DNA of 6,046 bases. Source: an uncultured Frankiales bacterium (GTDB lineage Bacteria > Actinomycetota > Actinomycetes > Mycobacteriales > SCTD01). The notes beneath the pieces are model-generated. The model saw only the letters and a list, made by a program, of their open reading frames with translations. It did no database searches and was not told where the DNA came from. The position numbers and the translations under genes were made by a program. Location of the stretch: contig CAMLIA010000232.1 in assembly GCA_946479905.1 (NCBI GenBank), forward strand, positions 1-6,046. The letters are read 5' to 3'. Each line of letters begins with the position of its first letter. Positions within the stretch are counted from its first letter, which is position 1. This document shows positions 1 through 6,038 of this stretch, in pieces.

Positions 1-1500
1 CTGCCGGGCGAGTTCCCGTACACGCGTGGCCCGCACGCGTCGATGCACCGCGGCCGACCGTGGACGATCCGCCAGGTCGCGGGCTTCGGCCAGGCCGAGG
101 ACACCAACGGCCGCTACAAGTACCTGCTCGCCCACGGCGAGGACGGCCTGTCCACCGACTTCGACCTGCCGACCCTGCTCGGCTTCGACACCGACCACCC
201 CGTCTACGGCCGCGAGGTCGGCAAGATCGGCGTCGCGATCGACACGGTCGTCGACATGCACGCCCTGTTCGACGGCATCCCGCTCGAGTCGGTGTCGACG
301 TCGCTGACCATCAACGCGCCGGCCGTCGTGCTCATCGCGATGTACAAGGTCGTCGCCGAGGAGCGCGGCATCGCCCCGCACCTGCTGACCGGCACCGCGC
401 AGAACGACATCCTCAAGGAGTACACGGCGCAGAACGAGTTCATCTTCCCGCCGGAGCCCTCCGTCGAGCTGGTCGTCGACACGATGGAGTACTGCGCCGA
501 CGTCATGCCCCGGTTCAACCCGGTCAGCATGAGCGGCTACCACCCGCGCGACGCCGGCTGCAACGCGCAGCAGGAGATCGCACTGACCCTGGCCGGGGCG
601 CTCTGCTACCTCGAGCGCGCCAAGGTCCGCGGCATCGACCCGGACCGGCTCGCGCCGCGGGTGTCGTTCTTCTGGAACGTGCAGAACGACTTCTTCGAGG
701 AGATCGCCAAGTTCCGCGCCGCGCGCCGGATGTGGGCGCGTCTCACGAAGGAGCGCCTGGGCTGCACCGACCCGCGATCCTGGGTGCTGCGCTCGCACAG
801 CCAGAACTCGGGTGCCGCGATGACGGCGCAACAGCCGCTCAACAACATCGCGCGCACGGCGATCCACGCGATGGCTGCGGTGCTCGGCGGCACGCAGTCG
901 CTGCACACCGACTCCTTCGACGAGGCCTTCTCGATCCCGTCGGAGGAGGCCATCAAGGTCGCCGTCCGCACGCAGCAGATCCTGCTGCACGAGACCGGCG
1001 CCGCCGACGTCGTCGACCCGCTCGCGGGCTCGTACTACGTCGAGAGCCTCACCAGCCAGCTCGAGGCCGAGGCGCTCGACATCATCGGGCGGATCGACGC
1101 GATGGGCGGCATGGTCGAGGCCATCGAGTCCGGCTGGGCGAACCAGATCATCGCCGACGCGTCGTGGGAGCAGCAGGTCGCGCTGGAGAGCAAGCAGCGC
1201 ACCATCGTCGGTGTCAACGACTTCGTCGACGACGACATGTCCCTCGGCGGCATCGAGCTGCACCGGCCGATCCCGGGCGTCCACGAGCGACAGGTCGCCC
1301 GCCTGAGCAAGGTCAAGCGCGAGCGCCACCAGGGTGCCGTCACCGACGCGCTCAAGGAGATCGAGCGGGTCGCACCGCACCTGCAGACCAACCTCATGCC
1401 GGCCGTCGAGCAGGCCGTCAAGGCGCGCGCCACCGTCGGGGAGATCTGCGACGTGCTCCGCGGCGTCTACGGCGAGCACGCCCCCTCCACCGTCTTCTGA
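1..1500 (+). CDS. B12-dependent acyl-CoA mutase large subunit, HcmA-like (methylmalonyl-CoA mutase family); 5' end outside window
   Basis: This is the substrate-binding barrel subunit of a coenzyme-B12 acyl-CoA mutase, which rearranges the carbon skeleton of a short acyl-CoA by radical chemistry in the cytoplasm. The frame is open from base 1, and 499 residues are visible. The conserved family text begins before the first ATG (43), for example PGEFPYTRG at residues 2-10, so that ATG is not the start; roughly 40-60 residues are probably missing. Family landmarks are RGRPWTIRQ (17-25), GTAQNDILKE (132-141), SGYH with the active-site His (His181), HSQNSG, GGTQSLHT and ATVGEICDVLR near the end. 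The protein stops where stand-alone large subunits stop, so cobalamin must come from a separate small subunit. Against Propionibacterium methylmalonyl-CoA mutase, Tyr89 is Val26, Arg207 is Gln144 and Ala116 is Asp53. The Arg loss argues against a carboxyacyl substrate. The Val/Asp/Gln set resembles 2-hydroxyisobutyryl-CoA mutase HcmA. Family assignment is near certain; the substrate is inference. Confidence 0.93.
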   Translation: MPGEFPYTRGPHASMHRGRPWTIRQVAGFGQAEDTNGRYKYLLAHGEDGLSTDFDLPTLLGFDTDHPVYGREVGKIGVAIDTVVDMHALFDGIPLESVSTSLTINAPAVVLIAMYKVVAEERGIAPHLLTGTAQNDILKEYTAQNEFIFPPEPSVELVVDTMEYCADVMPRFNPVSMSGYHPRDAGCNAQQEIALTLAGALCYLERAKVRGIDPDRLAPRVSFFWNVQNDFFEEIAKFRAARRMWARLTKERLGCTDPRSWVLRSHSQNSGAAMTAQQPLNNIARTAIHAMAAVLGGTQSLHTDSFDEAFSIPSEEAIKVAVRTQQILLHETGAADVVDPLAGSYYVESLTSQLEAEALDIIGRIDAMGGMVEAIESGWANQIIADASWEQQVALESKQRTIVGVNDFVDDDMSLGGIELHRPIPGVHERQVARLSKVKRERHQGAVTDALKEIERVAPHLQTNLMPAVEQAVKARATVGEICDVLRGVYGEHAPSTVF

Positions 1501-1505
1501 CCGCA

Positions 1506-1562
1506 ACGTCCTACTTCCTGCGCTCAGAGCCGGGAGCGGCTCCGAGGACGCAAGAGGAACGT
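1506..1562. terminator. Long imperfect hairpin in convergent gap, probable bidirectional terminator
   Basis: The 73-bp gap between the mutase stop and the amidohydrolase stop on the other strand is almost entirely one dyad. The core is GAGCCG-GGAG-CGGCTC (1527-1542), a perfect 6-bp stem with a 4-base loop. It continues outward past one mismatch with CTC/GAG, then GCG/CGC past a 2-base bulge, then TTCCT/AGGAA (1515-1519 with 1555-1559), and finally ACG/CGT. A competing pairing, CGTCCT (1507-1512) with AGGACG (1545-1550), is also possible. There is no T-tract on either side, which is common for terminators in high-GC actinobacteria. The position between convergent genes and the near symmetry suggest it serves both strands. 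Confidence 0.6.
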
Positions 1563-1573
1563 GCCGATCTGCA

Positions 1574-2797
1574 TCACGCCGAGCTTGGCGAGGCGGTCCG
1601 CTCCCAGGCCTGGCGCCGGTCGACCACGACGGTCCCGCCCCGCAGGACGAGCAGGGGGCTGCGTACGGCGCTGACGTCCAGGTCCGGGCGGCCGCGGACG
1701 ACGAGCAGGTCGGCGCGCATCCCGGCGGCGACGCGTCCTCGGTCGGTCAGGCGCAGCAGGCGTGCGCCCGCGACGGTCGCGCTGTGCAGCGCCTCGGCCG
1801 GGGTCAGGCCCAGCTCGGTGAGCGCGACGAGCTCCTCGACGACGAGGTCCACCGGACCGATGACGGAGTCGGTGCCGAGCACGATCGGGGCACCCGCTGC
1901 CCGAGCGGCGGGGAGGGCCCTCTCATGGGCGGCCACCCGCGCGGCCATGATGCTGCGCACCTGCTCGCGCACCTCCGGCGCGAACGCGTCGATCGGGTCG
2001 AGGCCGTCACGGAAGTGCGAGCACCCTGCACCGGCGCGGTAGAGGTACGTCGTCGTCACCAGTGCCGTCCCGTGGGCGGCCATGTCAGCGGCGAGCGCGT
2101 CGTCGACGTCGTTGCCGTGCTCGATCGAGTCGACCCGGCACCTCACAGCCACTGCCACGGCGCGTGGGTTCGACGCGTGCGCGGCGACGGGCAGGCCGAT
2201 CCGCCGGGCCTCGTCGACGACGGCGCGCAGCTCAGCCTCGTCGAGCTCGAGCTGGTCGTCTGCTCCGTTGAGCATCACCTTGACCCAGTCGGCGCCGATG
2301 TCACCGAGCCGCCGGACCGCGGCGCGGGCGGACTCCGGTCCATCGACCTCGGTCACGATGCGCGCCGAGCCGCTGAACTCGGTCCCGTGCCCGCCCGTGC
2401 GGGCGATCCCCTCGCAGCAGAGCAGCAGCTGCGGTCCGGCCGTCACGTCCTCTGCGCATCGGGCGCGCTGGTCGAGCAGCACCTCAGCAGGGCCGCTCGC
2501 GTCCCGCGCGGTCGTGACGCCGGCCTCGAGGAGCTGGCGCGCGTTGCCCGCCACCCGGCTGCGGGTCTGCTCGACGGTCGCATCCGGCGTGGTCGCGCCA
2601 GCCATGGCCAGGTGGACGTGCGCATCGATGAGCCCGGGCATCACCGTCATCCCTGCGCAGTCGACGACCTCCGCTCCGGACACGGTGAGCGACGGGCCGA
2701 CCGCGAGGATCGTCGTGCCGTCGACATGGACGTCCAGCCCCGCCTGAGCTGTGCCGTCCTCGCCGAGCACCCAGCCGCCGCGCAGGACCGTGCTCAC
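1574..2797 (-). CDS. Metal-dependent amidohydrolase (imidazolonepropionase/prolidase-like clade), GTG start
   Basis: This 407-residue cytoplasmic enzyme of the amidohydrolase superfamily would hydrolyse an amide, peptide-like or cyclic amide bond with one or two bound metal ions; its substrate is not known. A small N-terminal beta domain (about 1-53) leads into the barrel. The metal ligands are all present: His60 and His62 in GLIDAHVHL, Lys173 in ADWVKVM (the lysine that is carbamylated in this clade), His207 in PVAAHA, His227 in DSIEHG and Asp310 in LGTDS. The C-terminal strand domain is recognisable in RGRVAAGMRADLLVV. The GTG start at 2797-2795 overlaps the TGA of the upstream hydrolase (GTGA) and begins the usual VLRGGWVL strand. 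The open frame runs on to 3538, but that part is antisense-frame noise inside the hydrolase gene. The overlap implies translational coupling. The clade is confident; the exact reaction is open. Confidence 0.92.
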   Translation of the reverse strand: MSTVLRGGWVLGEDGTAQAGLDVHVDGTTILAVGPSLTVSGAEVVDCAGMTVMPGLIDAHVHLAMAGATTPDATVEQTRSRVAGNARQLLEAGVTTARDASGPAEVLLDQRARCAEDVTAGPQLLLCCEGIARTGGHGTEFSGSARIVTEVDGPESARAAVRRLGDIGADWVKVMLNGADDQLELDEAELRAVVDEARRIGLPVAAHASNPRAVAVAVRCRVDSIEHGNDVDDALAADMAAHGTALVTTTYLYRAGAGCSHFRDGLDPIDAFAPEVREQVRSIMAARVAAHERALPAARAAGAPIVLGTDSVIGPVDLVVEELVALTELGLTPAEALHSATVAGARLLRLTDRGRVAAGMRADLLVVRGRPDLDVSAVRSPLLVLRGGTVVVDRRQAWERTASPSSA

Positions 2798-3681
2798 CAG
2801 CCCGCCAGGCGCATGACGTCGTCGAGGATCTCCGGGAAGTGGTTCTTCTTGAGGCTGACGTGCCCCTCGTCGCCGTGGACGTGCAGGTGGGCGCCGGGAA
2901 CCCGCTCGGCCATCCAGACCGTGTGCCGCCAGGACACGAACTGGTCGACCCGCCCGGTCCAGAACGACACGGGAGTCGTGATGGCCTCCAGCTCGAACCC
3001 CCACGGTGAGGTCATCGCGAGGTCGTCCTGGAGCCAGCCCTCGACACCGTTCTCCAGGGCCTTGCGGCTGCTCGCCGCCATCGGCGGACCGTCCGGCGCG
3101 AGCATCGCCTCGCGGTCGACGTCGGCGACGCAGTCGTCGAGGGCCTCGATGAACGTCTCGACCGACTGGGCCTGGAACAGCTTCGTGCGCTCGACCTCCA
3201 GCGCCGGTCGGATGACGTCCTCGCCCTGATCGGCGAGCCGCCACAGCCGCTGGTTGGCCAGCGCCATGCCGTCGTAGAAGTCGAGTCCTTCGGCGTCCCG
3301 TGGCGCCGGGCTCACCAGCACGCCCGCCGCACGGCACTGCGGCAGCGCGCGGGCCATCGCCAGCGCGTTCGGCCCGCCACCGGAGGCGCCCATGCAGATG
3401 ACGTCGGCGATCCCGAGGTGCTGCAGGGCCTGGTCGACGTCCTCGGCGAAGTCGATGATGCGCCGGCCCGGCCGTGGTGAGCTCTGGCCGTAGCCGGGAC
3501 GGAGCGGCATCACCAACCGCAGGCCCTTGTCGGCGCACTGCTGAGCGAACGCGTCATCGGGAACCGCCCCGCCCGGCGTACCGCTGAACCAGACGAGCGC
3601 CCGGGTCTGGTCGCCGGTGACGAGCACCTCGCAGACGCGGCCATCGGTCAGGGGAACGAGCTCGTAGGACCACTCAGCCAT
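2794..3681 (-). CDS. Alpha/beta-fold hydrolase
   Basis: This 295-residue serine hydrolase of the alpha/beta fold is probably an esterase, lactonase or peptidase-like enzyme acting in the cytoplasm. The strand-turn WFSGTPGG (31-38) supplies the oxyanion region, followed by RPGYGQS (61-67). The nucleophile elbow is GASGG with Ser100. The likely acid is Asp246 in TGRVDQF and the catalytic base is His274 in GDEGHVSL. A helical cap lies between about residues 135 and 225. No signal peptide or membrane segment is visible. The ATG at 3681 is chosen because the first strand of the fold (SYELVPL) follows at once. A GTG at 3705 or 3765 would add 8 or 28 residues that look like low-complexity leader; the Shine-Dalgarno match before 3681 is weak, so the start is not certain. 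It is the first gene of a two-gene unit with the amidohydrolase. Proline-iminopeptidase-like relatives share the elbow, but the substrate cannot be read from sequence. Confidence 0.9.
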   Translation of the reverse strand: MAEWSYELVPLTDGRVCEVLVTGDQTRALVWFSGTPGGAVPDDAFAQQCADKGLRLVMPLRPGYGQSSPRPGRRIIDFAEDVDQALQHLGIADVICMGASGGGPNALAMARALPQCRAAGVLVSPAPRDAEGLDFYDGMALANQRLWRLADQGEDVIRPALEVERTKLFQAQSVETFIEALDDCVADVDREAMLAPDGPPMAASSRKALENGVEGWLQDDLAMTSPWGFELEAITTPVSFWTGRVDQFVSWRHTVWMAERVPGAHLHVHGDEGHVSLKKNHFPEILDDVMRLAGW

Positions 3682-3800
3682 GGCCAGATCCAAGGGCCTG
3701 CTCACCCGCGTGGGCAACAGATCCGGTGTCGCTGATCCCGAACAGCCTGTGCGGGTTTTCGACATGGATCCGGCCGGAGCTCGTTCCTAGCATCACACGC
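3682..3800. promoter_or_regulatory. Divergent intergenic promoter region with repeated GATCC
   Basis: These 119 bases separate two divergent starts and must carry promoters for both the hydrolase-amidohydrolase unit and the serine hydrolase. GATCC occurs four times (3687, 3720, 3734, 3767), twice as CAGATCC. A short GC palindrome, CCGGCCGG, sits at 3770-3777. No clear -10 box is seen for the leftward unit. The repeated pentamers could be protein-binding half-sites, but they are short and irregularly spaced. Confidence 0.45.
3788..3793 (+). promoter_or_regulatory. Candidate -10 box (TAGCAT) for leaderless transcription of the serine hydrolase
   Basis: TAGCAT fits the actinobacterial TAnnnT -10 pattern and ends 7 bases before the ATG at 3801, so transcription would begin at or next to the start codon. 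No Shine-Dalgarno sequence lies at a usable distance; the nearest purine run, GGAG (3776-3779), is over 20 bases away. A -35 element is unclear: TGGATC at 3765 has 17-bp spacing but only half matches TTGACA, while the better TCGACA at 3759 is too far. This box is the main reason for choosing 3801 as the start. Confidence 0.5.
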
Positions 3801-4934
3801 ATGAGCGCTGCGCAGATCGACGACCTCTTCGCCGTCATCGACGAGGAGGTCGCCGACCACCTCTCCACCCTCCCTGAGGCGACCGTCATGGTCGGCATCA
3901 CCGTGCGCGGCGAGCGGCACATCAGGAGCTACCGCTCCGAGGGGGCAGAGCTCGTGGAGGCGCCGACTGCGGACTCGATCTTCGAGATCGGATCGGTCTC
4001 GAAGGTGTTCATCGGGACGGTCCTCGCCGCGCTGGTCAACGAGGGCAGGCTCTCTCTTGAGGACACGCTGGGTGCGCTGCTGCCGAACGGTGATCGGCTG
4101 CCTGCGGAGATCGCCGGCCTGAGGGTCGTCGACCTGGTCACGCACACCGCCGGCGTGCGCTCGGTGGGCCCGATCCACCAGACCTACATCGACGAGGAGA
4201 CGCGGGGCTTCCCGGTGCCGCCGTTCGGCATCACCACGCACTACCTGCGCTACCGCAAGGAGCACCTGTACAGCGACTGGGAGAACCTCACGGTCGACAC
4301 TCCCGTCGGCTCGCACTGGAACTACTCCGTCATCAGCATGGGGACTGTCGGCCACCTCCTCGAGCTCGTGACCGGCCAGACCTACGAGGAGCTGCTCGTC
4401 GAGCACGTCTGCAAGCCGTTGGGGATGCTCGACACGCGCTACGCGCTCACGCCGGAGCAGCAGGAGCGGGTGGTGCGCGCCTACTTCCCGTTCGGCCTGC
4501 CGGCTCCGAACTGGTACCACGACGTCCTCATGCCGCAGGGCGGTCTGCGGTCGTCGATGAACGACCTGCTCGCCTTCGCCGAGGCCAACCTCGCCGCGGG
4601 CGCCGGCACCGACGACTCTCCGCTCGGCGCCGCGATGCGGCTCGCCCGCACTCCGGTGATCACCGCCCCGCGACTGCTCGACAACACGCGCGAGGTGACG
4701 CAGGCGCTCGCCTGGCGGCAGCTCGAGGGGCGTCCGCGCGCCACGGAGCACGGCGGCGTGACGCTCTTCTACCAGACCGGCCTCGGCGTCGACGACGACT
4801 CCCAGGTCGGCGTCGTGATGCTCTCCTCGGCCTACGACAACATGGGCACCCTGGAGCTCATCGCCGAGGCCTTCGGTCGCCAGCCGATCATGCCGCGCTT
4901 CCTCAGCTGGTTCGACCGGGCCTGCGACCTCTGA
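3801..4934 (+). CDS. Serine hydrolase, beta-lactamase/class C esterase family
   Basis: This 377-residue enzyme has the class C beta-lactamase/DD-peptidase fold, a family that includes many esterases and amidases. The S-x-x-K nucleophile motif is SVSK (Ser65, Lys68), preceded by the typical FEIGSVSK strand, with LTHTAG-like VTHTAG at 113-118. The second motif is WNYSV (Tyr175), where the usual Y-x-N Asn is Val177. The third, KTG-like motif is HGG (327-329). There is no signal peptide or lipobox, so it is probably cytoplasmic, which argues against a cell-wall role or secreted antibiotic resistance. An intracellular esterase or amidase is more likely. The start at 3801 is supported by a leaderless -10 box; an in-frame GTG at 3726 would add 25 unconserved-looking residues and run through the promoter. 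The gene diverges from the hydrolase-amidohydrolase pair and converges on the second amidohydrolase with a 12-bp gap. Confidence 0.92.
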   Translation: MSAAQIDDLFAVIDEEVADHLSTLPEATVMVGITVRGERHIRSYRSEGAELVEAPTADSIFEIGSVSKVFIGTVLAALVNEGRLSLEDTLGALLPNGDRLPAEIAGLRVVDLVTHTAGVRSVGPIHQTYIDEETRGFPVPPFGITTHYLRYRKEHLYSDWENLTVDTPVGSHWNYSVISMGTVGHLLELVTGQTYEELLVEHVCKPLGMLDTRYALTPEQQERVVRAYFPFGLPAPNWYHDVLMPQGGLRSSMNDLLAFAEANLAAGAGTDDSPLGAAMRLARTPVITAPRLLDNTREVTQALAWRQLEGRPRATEHGGVTLFYQTGLGVDDDSQVGVVMLSSAYDNMGTLELIAEAFGRQPIMPRFLSWFDRACDL

Positions 4935-4946
4935 CCCGAACCGCGG

Positions 4947-6026
4947 TCACGCCGGGAAGAGGTGGCCGCGCAGCACGACGTGGCTCGGGTGCTTGAGGAC
5001 CGCGAGCTCGTGCGGGTCTGCGGGGTAGACGACGAAGCTCGCGACGCTGCCCTCGTCGAGGCCGGGGTCGACGCCGAGCCACTCGCGGGCTCCCCAGGAC
5101 GTGGCCTTGAGCGCGTCGTGCGCCGACATGCCGATCCCGTGCAGGGCGATCGCCTCGTCAGCGATGCGCCCGTGCACCACCTCGCTGCCGGCGTCGGTGC
5201 CGGCATAGAGCGGAACGCCGGCCTCGTACGCCGCACGGACGCGCTCGCCGACGGTCCGGTGCAGCGCGCGCATGTGGTCGGCGTACGTCGGGTACTTCGC
5301 GCCCATCTCGGCGATCTGCGGGAACCGGGCGATGTTGATGAGCGTCGGCACGACGGCGACCTGGCGCTCCGCCATCAGCGCGATGCTGTCCTCGAGCATC
5401 CCGGTGCCGTGCTCGATGCAGTCGATGCCGGCCGCCAGCAGGTCCGGGAGCGCCTCCTCGCCGAAGCAGTGCGCCGTGACGCGCGCGCCGAGCTCGTGGG
5501 CCCGGGTGATCGCGGCGGTCAGCTCGGGCAGCGGCCACAGCGGGGCCAGATCACCCTTCTCGCGGTGGATCCAGTCGCCGACGAGCTTGACCCACCCGTC
5601 GCCGCGGGCGATCTCCGCCTCCACGGCGGCGACGAGCCCGGACGGCTCGACCTCCACCCCGATGTCGCGGGTGTGCCGCTTCGGGCTCGCGATGTGCCGG
5701 CCGTGCCGCAGGATCTGGGGGAGGTCGCTGCGGCCGTCGATCCAGCGGGTGTCGGCCGGTACGCCGCAGTCGCGCAGCGTCAGCGCCCCCGCGTCGCGGT
5801 CGGTCGTCGCCTGCCGCTCCTGCTCCTCCTCGTCGACCGCACCCTGCTTGCCGAGCCCCACGTGGCAGTGCGCGTCCACCAACCCGGGCAGCAGCCAGAC
5901 GTCGTCGGCGACGAGGGTCGCGTCCTTCACCGGCTCGTACGTGACCCGGCCGTCGACGACGTACACCGTGCGGGTCTCACCGCTGGGCAGGACCGTGCCG
6001 CGGAAGCAGAGCGAGTCGGTGGTCAC
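4947..6026 (-). CDS. Metal-dependent amidohydrolase, second and distinct copy, GTG start
   Basis: This complete 359-residue amidohydrolase-superfamily enzyme is shorter than the one at 1574-2797 and only distantly similar to it. Its metal ligands are complete: His53 and His55 in GLVDAHCHVGLG, Lys147 in DGWVKLVGDW (probably carbamylated), His186 in VTAHCFGEEAL, His206 in CIEHGTG and Asp278 in AGTDAG. An acidic stretch, DEEEQER (65-71), follows the HxH strand. The C-terminus closes with the beta-domain text SVASFVVYPADP. It lacks a signal peptide. The closest known groups are the imidazolonepropionase and metal-dependent prolidase-like hydrolases; the substrate is unknown. The GTG start lies 6 bases after a TAGGGT box, and the overlapping AGGGTGA could also serve as a ribosome-binding site. 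The first strand of the N-terminal beta domain begins right after the start, which supports it. Confidence 0.92.
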   Translation of the reverse strand: MTTDSLCFRGTVLPSGETRTVYVVDGRVTYEPVKDATLVADDVWLLPGLVDAHCHVGLGKQGAVDEEEQERQATTDRDAGALTLRDCGVPADTRWIDGRSDLPQILRHGRHIASPKRHTRDIGVEVEPSGLVAAVEAEIARGDGWVKLVGDWIHREKGDLAPLWPLPELTAAITRAHELGARVTAHCFGEEALPDLLAAGIDCIEHGTGMLEDSIALMAERQVAVVPTLINIARFPQIAEMGAKYPTYADHMRALHRTVGERVRAAYEAGVPLYAGTDAGSEVVHGRIADEAIALHGIGMSAHDALKATSWGAREWLGVDPGLDEGSVASFVVYPADPHELAVLKHPSHVVLRGHLFPA

Positions 6027-6032
6027 GGCGTC

Positions 6033-6038
6033 ACCCTA
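6033..6038 (-). promoter_or_regulatory. Candidate -10 box (TAGGGT) for the second amidohydrolase
   Basis: Read on the minus strand, TAGGGT ends 6 bases before the GTG start at 6026 and fits the TAnnnT pattern of leaderless actinobacterial promoters. The same bases contain AGGGTGA, which could instead act as a Shine-Dalgarno sequence, so the two readings compete. Only 8 bases remain before the window edge, so no -35 element can be examined. Confidence 0.4.

Noticed and set aside
43..45. ATG at 43 as the mutase start
   Set aside because: Conserved family sequence (PGEFPYTRG) is encoded in frame before it, so the gene enters from outside the window.
1..1500. Annotation of the mutase as methylmalonyl-CoA mutase
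   Set aside because: The Arg that binds the free carboxylate is Gln and the active-site Tyr is Val, so methylmalonyl-CoA is an unlikely substrate.
60..2042. Long + strand open frame of about 660 residues overlapping the mutase
   Set aside because: It is the alternate frame of high-GC coding sequence: very rich in Arg, Ala and Pro, with no domain text, and it crosses the real mutase stop and the convergent gene.
1334..3229. Long + strand open frame opposite the amidohydrolase and hydrolase
   Set aside because: It is the antisense shadow of two genes that carry complete catalytic motifs; its translation shows no recognisable fold and is compositionally biased.
2798..3538. N-terminal extension of the amidohydrolase frame to give a 654-residue protein
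   Set aside because: The extra 247 residues are Arg/Ala/Pro-rich out-of-frame translation of the alpha/beta-hydrolase. The real N-terminal beta domain begins at the GTG at 2797.
3702..4751. Minus-strand open frame of 349 residues opposite the serine hydrolase
   Set aside because: It is an antisense shadow rich in Arg, Val and Asp with no domain motif; the + strand carries SVSK and HGG in proper order.
3801..4934. Antibiotic-resistance beta-lactamase
   Set aside because: There is no export signal, the Y-x-N Asn is replaced and the third motif is HGG, all of which fit an intracellular esterase or amidase better.
4932..4949. Inverted repeat TGACC/GGTCA spanning both stop codons in the 12-bp convergent gap
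   Set aside because: A 5-bp stem with an 8-base loop is too weak to call a terminator, and it arises largely from the two opposing TGA codons.
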